A DNA stretch of 8,055 nt from Actinomycetota bacterium (lineage in GTDB: Bacteria; Actinomycetota; Thermoleophilia; UBA2241): the NCBI GenBank assembly GCA_003164655.1, contig PLTW01000087.1:3319-11373 (forward strand). The letters run 5' to 3'. Shown here in pieces: positions 1 to 5,015 of the stretch. The first letter of the stretch is position 1; each line of letters begins with the position of its first letter. The translations under genes and the position numbers were made by a program. The notes beneath the pieces were generated by a model. It was not told the DNA's origin. It searched no databases and was given only the letters and a program-made list of their open reading frames with translations.

Positions 1-239
1 ATGACCTCGTCGCCCTCGCCTATGCCGGCCGCCTTGAGGGCGATCGTCAGCCCATCCGTGCCGTTGGCCACACCGACCGAGCCGGCGGTCGCCAGGTACT
101 CGGTGACCTCCCCTTCGAAGGCCTTCACGTTGGGCCCCAAAATGAACTGGCCGCTGCGCACGACGGAGAGGACGGCTGCCTCGACCTCGTCCTGCACGTC
201 GGCGATCTGCCCCTTGATGTCCATCAGACCGATCGGCAC
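1..239 (-). CDS. DegT/DnrJ/EryC1/StrS family aminotransferase, N-terminal part (cut by window edge)
   Basis: Only the first 79 residues are present; the gene runs off the left edge. The reverse strand, read from GTG at 239, begins MPIGLMDIKGQIADVQDEVE and continues with SGQFILGPNVKAFEGE (about residues 32-47) and GVANGTDGLTIALKAAGIGE (about 56-75). This order, an IxLxDxK start followed by SGxFIxGPxVxxFE and then NGTDxLxxAL, is the N-terminal signature of PLP-dependent sugar aminotransferases that make amino sugars for surface polysaccharides or secondary metabolites. The GTG start is favoured by an AGGAGG site 8 nt upstream. The PLP lysine lies outside the window, so a dehydratase-type member of the same fold cannot be excluded. 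The exact sugar substrate cannot be told. The gene is transcribed divergently from the DedA gene. Confidence 0.88.
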   Translation of the reverse strand, partial: MPIGLMDIKGQIADVQDEVEAAVLSVVRSGQFILGPNVKAFEGEVTEYLATAGSVGVANGTDGLTIALKAAGIGEGDEV

Positions 240-247
240 GTCAAACG

Positions 248-253
248 CCTCCT
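248..253 (-). promoter_or_regulatory. Ribosome binding site of the DegT-family gene
   Basis: The reverse strand reads AGGAGG, 8 nt before GTG at 239. It fixes the GTG start rather than the downstream in-frame ATG (codon 6). Confidence 0.75.
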
Positions 254-312
254 GGTAGCCTTTCGTCGCTGCCGGCGCCGCGCGCGGGCGCGCACGGTCG
301 AGCGGACACTGA

Positions 313-341
313 ACGCTAGCACAGCGCAGGCCGACGACCAA
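313..341 (-). promoter_or_regulatory. Candidate sigma70-type promoter for the DegT-family gene
   Basis: On the minus strand TTGGTC (341-336) is separated by exactly 17 nt from TAGCGT (318-313). This fits the TTGNNN-17-TANNNT pattern common in high-GC Gram-positive bacteria. The TTG part matches the consensus well, the rest weakly. The predicted transcript would start near position 306 and give a leader of about 65 nt. The -35 element lies inside the first unit of the 30-bp tandem repeat. No transcript data support it. Confidence 0.4.
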
Positions 342-412
342 CACGCCGACGATCGACGCGCAGACGACCAACACGCCGACGATCGACGCGCCGACGACCA
401 ACGCGCCGACGA
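331..412. repeat. 30-bp tandem repeat, about 2.7 copies, in the divergent intergenic region
   Basis: Units at 331-360 and 361-390 are identical except for one base (C332 versus A362). A third unit from 391 matches for about 21 bases with one change and then decays near 412. Each unit holds GACGACCAAC and a CGATCG core. The repeat fills much of the 219-bp space between the DegT start (239) and the DedA start (459). The period equals nearly three helical turns, so any bound protein would sit on one face of the DNA. No spacer structure is present, so this is not a CRISPR array. Confidence 0.9.
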
Positions 413-458
413 GTGCACGGCCGCGGCCCGCCGGCCTGTGGTAGGGTACGGCGACGTC

Positions 459-1106
459 ATGCAGCACATCATCAATCCCATCGTCACCTTCTGCACGAAT
501 CTGATCGGCCAGTGGGGGCTGCCGGCCGTCTTCGTCCTCATGCTCCTCGAGAGCGCCTGCATCCCGATCCCCAGCGAGGCGATCATGCCGTTCGCCGGCT
601 TCGCTGTGAGCCAGGGCCACATGAGCCTCTTGGGGATCGTCGTGGCGGGCGTGGCTGGTAACCTGTGCGGCTCGTGGATCAGCTACGCCGTCGGCTACTA
701 CGGCGGCCGGCCGTTCGTCGAGCGCTACGGCCGGTACGTGCTGCTGCGCATGCACCACCTCGTTCTGGCCGAGCGTTTCTTCGGGCGCTACGGGCCGATC
801 ACGGTGTTTTTTGCGCGCATGGTGCCGATCGTCTGCACCTTCATCTCGTTGCCCGCCGGCTTCGGCCGCATGTCGTTCTGGAAGTTCACTCTGTACACCC
901 TCCTGGGTTCCGCGATCTGGGTGCTGATGCTCGGCTTCGTCGGCGAGAAGCTGGGCAGCAACTGGGAGAAGATCCAGCCGCTGCTTCACTACCTCGACTA
1001 CGCCGTCGTCGTGGCCGTCGTCGCGCTGGTCGTCTGGGCGATCGTGCGGCACCGGCGGCGGGGCGGCCGGCCGGGAGCGGCCGGCGGCGCCGCCGGCGAC
1101 GCGTGA
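459..1106 (+). CDS. DedA-family (SNARE-associated/VTT domain) inner-membrane protein
   Basis: The 215-residue protein fits the usual DedA length of 200-220. Known DedA proteins are linked to lipid (undecaprenyl-phosphate or phospholipid) flipping and to proton-motive-force homeostasis. The hallmark LLESACIPIPSE (residues 29-40) carries two acidic residues, E31 and E40. A glycine-rich segment with YAVGYYGGRP follows (76-85), then the re-entrant motif FFARMVPIVCTFISLPAG (117-134) and the GSAIW membrane helix (150-154). A last hydrophobic helix (about 181-196) ends in a basic RHRRRGGR tail. The conserved second arginine of the RxxPxxR motif is a cysteine here (C126, codon TGC 834-836). GTG at 438 is an alternative start, 7 codons earlier; ATG at 459 is preferred because family members begin about there, although neither start has a strong ribosome site. 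The next gene starts 34 nt downstream, so the two may be co-transcribed. Confidence 0.9.
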   Translation: MQHIINPIVTFCTNLIGQWGLPAVFVLMLLESACIPIPSEAIMPFAGFAVSQGHMSLLGIVVAGVAGNLCGSWISYAVGYYGGRPFVERYGRYVLLRMHHLVLAERFFGRYGPITVFFARMVPIVCTFISLPAGFGRMSFWKFTLYTLLGSAIWVLMLGFVGEKLGSNWEKIQPLLHYLDYAVVVAVVALVVWAIVRHRRRGGRPGAAGGAAGDA

Positions 1107-1140
1107 CGACGGTGAGTGCGCGCGCTCACGGACGCTGCTG

Positions 1141-2118
1141 ATGCCCCCCTGCGGCATCGCACCCGACGCGGTCAGGGTCGTCGCCCCGGCGACCACGGCC
1201 AACCTCGGCCCCGGCTTCGATTGCCTCGGTCTGACGCTCGATCTGTGGAACGTCGCGACCTTCACGCTGGCCGGCGAGGGTGTCGAGGTGCGCGTCGCTG
1301 GCGAGGGCAGCGACGTGCTGCCACACGGCGCCGAGAATCTTGTCGTGCGCGCCTTTCGGCGGCTCGTCGACGAAGCGGGCGCGCCCATGCCGGCCGGGCT
1401 GCGCATCGACTGCGAGGTCGCCGTGCCGCTCTCCTCAGGCCTCGGATCGAGCGCCGCGGCGATCGTGTCTGGTCTTCTCGGCGCCAACGAGCTCCTCGGC
1501 CGGCCGGCGAGCGCCGCCGCCATTCTGGCGCTGGCCACCGAGGTCGAGGGCCACCCCGACAACGTGGCGGCGGCCCTCGACGGCGGCCTGGTCGTGGTGG
1601 TGAACGGCGAAGAAGGCCTGCTCACGGAGCGCATCGAGGTGCGGCCGATCGAGGTGGCGCTCGCCGTGTCGCAGATCGAGTATTCGACGAGCGCCGCGCG
1701 CGCCGAGCTGCCGACCTACGTGGCCCTGGCCGACGCGGTCTACAACATGGGCCGGGCCGCCCTGGTGGTCGAGGCGCTGCGGCGCGGCGACCTGGAGCTT
1801 CTCGGCAAGGCCATGGACGACCGTCTCCATCAGGCGCAGCGCCTCGAGCACATGCCCGGCGGGTTCGCCGCCATGGCGGCGGCCCGTCAAGCCGGCGCCG
1901 CCGCCGTCGCGGTCTCCGGCTCCGGACCCAGCCTGATCGCCTTTCCGGCGCCGGGCGCGGCGGTCGGCGACGTCGCCGCCGCGATGGTCGCCGCGCTCGC
2001 CCAGGTGGGTGTGCGCTCCCGGCCATTTACGCTGGCCACGACCGACCGCGGCGCGTCGGCGGGTCCCTGGCCCGCCGCCGCGGGCGTCGAGACGGCGGCC
2101 GGCTCGCCGTCCGGCTGA
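1141..2118 (+). CDS. thrB: Homoserine kinase (GHMP kinase family)
   Basis: This 325-residue cytoplasmic enzyme phosphorylates L-homoserine to O-phosphohomoserine, the substrate of threonine synthase. GHMP motif 1 is seen as APATTANLGPGFDCLG (15-30), the ATP-binding glycine loop as PLSSGLGSSAAA (96-107), the EGHPDNVAAALDGG segment at 136-149, a substrate-side SAARAELP with R187, and motif 3 VSGSGPSLIAF (258-268). The residues after about 300 form a low-complexity Ala/Gly/Pro tail beyond the usual family length. ATG 1141 is the only plausible start in frame, but it lacks a good Shine-Dalgarno site. Neither thrA nor thrC is adjacent in this window, so thrB is separated from the rest of the threonine pathway or coupled to genes outside. 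It follows the DedA gene by 34 nt. Confidence 0.95.
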   Translation: MPPCGIAPDAVRVVAPATTANLGPGFDCLGLTLDLWNVATFTLAGEGVEVRVAGEGSDVLPHGAENLVVRAFRRLVDEAGAPMPAGLRIDCEVAVPLSSGLGSSAAAIVSGLLGANELLGRPASAAAILALATEVEGHPDNVAAALDGGLVVVVNGEEGLLTERIEVRPIEVALAVSQIEYSTSAARAELPTYVALADAVYNMGRAALVVEALRRGDLELLGKAMDDRLHQAQRLEHMPGGFAAMAAARQAGAAAVAVSGSGPSLIAFPAPGAAVGDVAAAMVAALAQVGVRSRPFTLATTDRGASAGPWPAAAGVETAAGSPSG

Positions 2119-2128
2119 ACGATCGCCC

Positions 2129-2206
2129 GGGCGGCCGCTGCCGCCGACGGCCGTGGGCGGCCGCTGACGCCGTTGCTCGCGGGCGGTCGCTGCCGCCGTC
2201 GGTCGC
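2129..2206. repeat. Three degenerate 26-bp tandem repeats downstream of thrB
   Basis: Units at 2129-2154, 2155-2180 and 2181-2206 all begin GGGCGG(C/T)CGCTG(C/A)CGCCG and then vary. By hand they match at 20 to 22 of 26 positions. They start 10 nt after the thrB stop codon and end about 37 nt before the candidate Lrp-gene promoter. The units are GC-rich and could fold, but no U-run follows, so they do not look like a plain terminator. Origin and role are unknown. Confidence 0.8.
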
Positions 2207-2242
2207 TCGCTACGAGGTGAGTTAGGAGTCTCCCGGTCCTCG

Positions 2243-2270
2243 GTTGCAACAGAATGTTCTGTGCTATTCT
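2243..2270 (+). promoter_or_regulatory. Candidate promoter with overlapping palindromic operators, upstream of the Lrp/AsnC gene
   Basis: TTGCAA (2244-2249) and TATTCT (2265-2270) are spaced 15 nt apart. The -10 element is preceded by TGC, giving an extended -10. This is an AT-richer island in very GC-rich DNA. The -35 lies in the perfect palindrome GTTGCAAC (2243-2250), and the spacer is filled by the dyad CAGAA-TG-TTCTG (2250-2261). Many Lrp/AsnC genes are autoregulated by the protein binding near their own promoter, and the CAG...CTG dyad resembles Lrp-type sites, so autoregulation is the simplest inference. A transcript from here would start near 2277. Confidence 0.5.
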
Positions 2271-2283
2271 AGACGAAGAGAAC

Positions 2284-2313
2284 TTTCGGCTGGAACACTG
2301 TCTACAGCCGGAA
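2284..2313 (+). promoter_or_regulatory. Leader hairpin in front of the Lrp/AsnC gene
   Basis: TTTCGGCTG (2284-2292) can pair with CAGCCGGAA (2305-2313). This gives a 9-bp stem with one G-U pair and a 12-nt loop. It ends 8 nt before the GGGAGG ribosome site (2322-2327), so it could modulate translation. No U-run follows, so it is not a terminator. Confidence 0.4.
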
Positions 2314-2331
2314 TCGACGACGGGAGGCGGG

Positions 2332-2796
2332 GTGGACGAGCTCGACGGCGAGATCCTCGTAGCGTTGCAACGCGAAGGGCGCATGTCCAATCTGGCGCTT
2401 TCGCGGCAGCTCGACCTGTCGCCCTCGGCCATGCTCGGCCGCGTGCGACGTCTCGAAGAATCCGGGGCGATCCGCGGCTATCGCGCGATCGTCGACCCCG
2501 CGGCGCTCGGCATCCACGTGCAGGCGCTCACGGTCGTGAAGCTGCGCGAGCACAGCGAGCAGGCCATCGGCGAGTTCGAGGCGGCGGTCAAGGGGGTGGT
2601 CGGCGTGCGCGCCTGCTACCACGTGACCGGGCAGTTCGACATGGTCATGGTGCTGGCCCTGCGCGATCTCGCACACCTCGCCCAGATGATCAGGGTCGAC
2701 CTCGCCAGGATCCCCGGCGTGATGCAGCTCGAGACGATGCTGATCATGGCCGAGTCGGTGGCCGACGAAGGCTGGCCGGTCTTTCCCGAGCAATGA
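2332..2796 (+). CDS. Lrp/AsnC-family transcriptional regulator
   Basis: The 154-residue protein has the standard Lrp/AsnC layout. The N-terminal MDELDGEILVALQREGRMS leads into the helix-turn-helix LSRQLDLSPSAMLGRVRRLE (23-42) and the wing GAIRGYRAIVDP (45-56). The C-terminal RAM effector-binding domain (about 62-140) shows VTGQFDMVMVL (98-108) and the IPGVMQLET strand (127-135). Such proteins form dimers or octamers and respond to amino acids. The GTG start at 2332 is chosen because GGGAGG lies at 2322-2327 and because MDELDxxIL is where family members begin. The open frame continues upstream to ATG 2254, but that would place the promoter island inside the gene. Its position directly ahead of the same-strand PanB/aminotransferase/MttB genes suggests that it controls them. 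The effector is unknown. Confidence 0.93.
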   Translation: MDELDGEILVALQREGRMSNLALSRQLDLSPSAMLGRVRRLEESGAIRGYRAIVDPAALGIHVQALTVVKLREHSEQAIGEFEAAVKGVVGVRACYHVTGQFDMVMVLALRDLAHLAQMIRVDLARIPGVMQLETMLIMAESVADEGWPVFPEQ

Positions 2797-2800
2797 CAAG

Positions 2801-2822
2801 GCGCCGGCGCGCGCGCCGGCGC
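2801..2822 (+). terminator. Perfect 22-bp GC palindrome between the regulator and panB-like gene (possible terminator or attenuator)
   Basis: The sequence is self-complementary over all 22 bases, with GCGCCGGCGCG as each half. It lies 4 nt after the regulator stop codon. As RNA it would form a very stable stem of about 9 pairs, extendable by A-U and G-U pairs at the base. Only two T residues follow, so it is not a classical intrinsic terminator. It may partly terminate transcription or protect the mRNA end between the regulator and the downstream genes. Confidence 0.45.
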
Positions 2823-2842
2823 TTCGTGAGATTCGCAGAAAC

Positions 2843-2849
2843 GAGGAGG
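2843..2849 (+). promoter_or_regulatory. Ribosome binding site of the panB-like gene
   Basis: GAGGAGG lies 7 nt before ATG 2857, giving near-ideal spacing and a secure start. Confidence 0.75.
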
Positions 2850-2856
2850 TACGAGC

Positions 2857-3711
2857 ATGCCGGCAAAGAAGGGCGTCCTGGAGCTTCACGAGATGAAGCG
2901 CGCGGGCGAGAAGATCACCTGGCTGACCGCCTACGACTACCCGACCGCGACCTTCGAGGCGCAGGCCGGCATCGACATGATCCTGGTGGGCGACTCGCTG
3001 GGCATGTGCGTCTACGGCTACCCCGGCACCGTGCCGGTCACCATGGACCAGTGCATCGTGCACTGCGAGGCCGTGCGCCGGGCGGCGCCCGACGTCTTCG
3101 TGGTCGGCGACATGCCGTTCATGAGCTACCAGACGTCCGACGAAGAGGCCGTGCGCAACGCCGGGCGCTTTCTCAAAGAGGCCGGCGTCGATGCCATCAA
3201 GCTCGAGGGCGGTGTTCGGGTGATCTCCCGTATCAAAGCGATCCTCGACGCGGGCATCGTGGTATGCGGCCACATCGGCCTGACGCCGCAGAGCTCCGGA
3301 CAGCTCGGCGGGCACAAGGCCCAGGGCCGCACCCTCGAATCGGCGCAGGCCGTAGTCGAAGACGCGCGCGCGATCTACAATGCCGGTGCTCAGTTGCTCT
3401 TGCTCGAGGCCGTGCCGCCCGAAGTCGCGGCTTTCATCCGTGATGAGCTGCCGATCCCAGTGCTCGGCATCGGCGCCGGCGCCGAGGTCGACGGCCAGCT
3501 GCTCATCGTCAGCGACGTGCTGGGCACCTTCCAGGCCTTCACCCCGAAGTTCGTCAAGAAGTACGCCGACCTGGCCGGCGTGGCTACCGCTGCCCTCACC
3601 GAGTACGTCGCCGATGTGCGCGCCGGCCGGTTCCCCGAAGAGCAGCACTGCTACCACATGCTCGAGGGCGAGCACGAGCGCTTCCTGGCTTACACCGGGG
3701 AGGACGGTTGA
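2857..3711 (+). CDS. panB: Ketopantoate hydroxymethyltransferase (PanB family), possibly a pathway-specific paralogue
   Basis: The 284-residue protein has the full length and the catalytic set of PanB. PanB is a (beta/alpha)8 enzyme that transfers a hydroxymethyl group from 5,10-methylene-THF to 2-oxoisovalerate, giving ketopantoate for CoA. Visible are LTAYDYPTA (23-31), VGDSLGM with the metal ligand D46 (44-50), VGDMPFMSYQ with D85 (83-92), KLEGG with K115 and E117, GHIGLTPQS (138-146), the general-base glutamate E184 in LLLEAVPPE, and GIGAG...DGQ (204-215). The loop SSGQLGGHKAQGR (146-158) and the tail EEQHCYHML (261-269) differ from the usual SVxxxGGYKVQG and EHSF forms as I recall them. 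No panC or panD is adjacent; its partners are a PLP enzyme and two MttB proteins. A role in CoA synthesis or action on another 2-oxo acid are both open. It overlaps the next gene by 4 nt. Confidence 0.88.
   Translation: MPAKKGVLELHEMKRAGEKITWLTAYDYPTATFEAQAGIDMILVGDSLGMCVYGYPGTVPVTMDQCIVHCEAVRRAAPDVFVVGDMPFMSYQTSDEEAVRNAGRFLKEAGVDAIKLEGGVRVISRIKAILDAGIVVCGHIGLTPQSSGQLGGHKAQGRTLESAQAVVEDARAIYNAGAQLLLLEAVPPEVAAFIRDELPIPVLGIGAGAEVDGQLLIVSDVLGTFQAFTPKFVKKYADLAGVATAALTEYVADVRAGRFPEEQHCYHMLEGEHERFLAYTGEDG
3697..3703 (+). promoter_or_regulatory. Ribosome binding site that fixes the TTG start of the aminotransferase gene
   Basis: GGGGAGG lies inside the end of the panB-like gene, 4 nt before TTG 3708. 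No ATG or GTG occurs early in the frame, so this site decides the start. Confidence 0.65.
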
Positions 3712-4928
3712 TCGCAAACGCTGCCCGCGCTGCTCGCGCCGCCCGGGTCGACGACCTGGGCACCGAGACGGTCTTTGCCGTCGCGGCCGAAGCGGCAGCG
3801 CTGGCCGCCAAGGGCAGAACGGTCTACCCGTTCCACCTGGGCGACCTCAACCTCCCTACGCCGGCAAACATCGCCGAGGCCGCTTCCCGCGCCCTGCGCG
3901 ACGGCAAGACGACCTACTGCCCAAACGCCGGCATCGCGGAGCTGCGCGAGGCGATCGCCGTCGACGTCGGCCGGTCGCATGGCCTCAGCTGCGGCGTCGA
4001 GAACGTGAGCGTCCAGCCGGGCGGCAAGCCGGTCATCGGCAAGTTCCTGCTGGCGTTTATGGACCCCGGCGACGAGGTGCTCTATCCCAACCCCGGCTTT
4101 CCGATCTACAGCTCGCTCATCGAGTTCTTCGGCGGTCGTGCGGTGCCCTACACCTACGTCGAAGGTCGCGACGGCTTTGCCCTCGACCTGGAGCAGATCG
4201 AGCGCGCCGTCACGCCGGCCACGACGCTGCTCATCCTGAACGATCTCCACAACCCGACAGGCGTCGAGTGCTCGGCGCGGGAGCTCGAGGGCCTGGCTGA
4301 GCTCGCCCGCCGGCACGACCTTCAGGTGCTCTGCGACGAGGCCTATTTCGACGTGCGCTACACGGGCAGCAGCCGCTCGCTTGCCTCCCTGCCCGGCATG
4401 GCGGAACGCTGCGTCATTCTCTACACCTTCTCCAAGAAGTACGCGATGACGGGGTGGCGGCTGGGCGCCGCGATCGGGCCGCGCCGCTTTATCGACATCT
4501 GCAACACGCTCAACGTCAACGGCGAATCGTGCACCAACCAGTTCGTGCAGTGGGGGGGTGTCGAAGCGCTGACCGGCGACCAGAGCGGCGCGCACGAGAT
4601 CCTCGAGGTCCTGCGACGCCGCCGCGACGCCGCCTGCGACATCCTGAGCTCCACCGCCGGCGTGCGCTGCCTGCAGCCCAACACGACCTTCTATCTCTAT
4701 CCGAACGTCACCGAGGCGATGGCGCGCAGCGGGCTCACCGACTACGAGGGCTTCCGGCGCGCGATCCTCGACTACACGGGCGTGTCGATGTGCACGCGCC
4801 TGCATTTCGGACCGGCGCTGCCCGGCGAGACGCAGCGCTACCTGCGCTTTGCCTACTCCGGCCTGCACACCGAGCAGATCCGGGAAGGCCTCGGACTGCT
4901 CAAGCACTTCATCGAGAGCTACGTGTGA
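3708..4928 (+). CDS. Class I/II PLP-dependent aminotransferase (aspartate aminotransferase superfamily, I-gamma-like)
   Basis: This is a 406-residue fold-type I aminotransferase that transfers an amino group between an amino acid and a 2-oxo acid. Seen in order are Y70 of KTTYCPNAGI, the cofactor-phosphate segment PGGKPV (104-109), DPGDEVLYPNPGFPIY (119-134), HNPTG with N182, CDEAYFD with D210 and Y213, TFSKKYAMTGWRLG with the Schiff-base lysine K243 and R251, and the substrate-carboxylate arginine R380 in YLRFAYS. The start is TTG in the TTGA overlap with the panB-like stop codon, with a GGGGAGG site upstream. This arrangement implies translational coupling. Substrate cannot be read from motifs; aspartate, alanine, aromatic or an N-demethylated product are all possible. 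The context points to making or using the 2-oxo acid handled by the neighbouring PanB-like enzyme. Confidence 0.9.
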   Translation: MIANAARAARAARVDDLGTETVFAVAAEAAALAAKGRTVYPFHLGDLNLPTPANIAEAASRALRDGKTTYCPNAGIAELREAIAVDVGRSHGLSCGVENVSVQPGGKPVIGKFLLAFMDPGDEVLYPNPGFPIYSSLIEFFGGRAVPYTYVEGRDGFALDLEQIERAVTPATTLLILNDLHNPTGVECSARELEGLAELARRHDLQVLCDEAYFDVRYTGSSRSLASLPGMAERCVILYTFSKKYAMTGWRLGAAIGPRRFIDICNTLNVNGESCTNQFVQWGGVEALTGDQSGAHEILEVLRRRRDAACDILSSTAGVRCLQPNTTFYLYPNVTEAMARSGLTDYEGFRRAILDYTGVSMCTRLHFGPALPGETQRYLRFAYSGLHTEQIREGLGLLKHFIESYV

Positions 4929-5015
4929 CCGCATCCCGACGACACGACAGCTGGAACGCCCGCGTCCCCAGCGATCACCGACCCGGAATCATGACCATGC
5001 GGAGGAGACAAGACG

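Noticed and set aside
1..258. Plus-strand open frame at the left edge
   Set aside because: The minus strand here encodes an unmistakable DegT-family N-terminus; the plus frame is its shadow.
331..412. CRISPR array
   Set aside because: The 30-bp units abut directly with no spacers and no cas genes nearby.
438..458. Earlier GTG start for the DedA protein
   Set aside because: It adds MVGYGDV with no ribosome site and no match to usual DedA N-termini; kept only as an alternative.
224..622. Minus-strand frame with a ten-residue repeat (SARRSSACWS-like)
   Set aside because: The protein repeat only reflects the 30-bp DNA repeat, and the frame overlaps the DedA gene on the other strand.
2302..3717. 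Long antisense open frame (471 codons) opposite the regulator and panB-like genes; similar ones at 3690-4934 and 6439-7746
   Set aside because: These lie antisense to genes with clear family motifs, and their His/Arg/Ala/Gly/Val-rich translations match no family. Long antisense frames are expected from GC-rich codon use.
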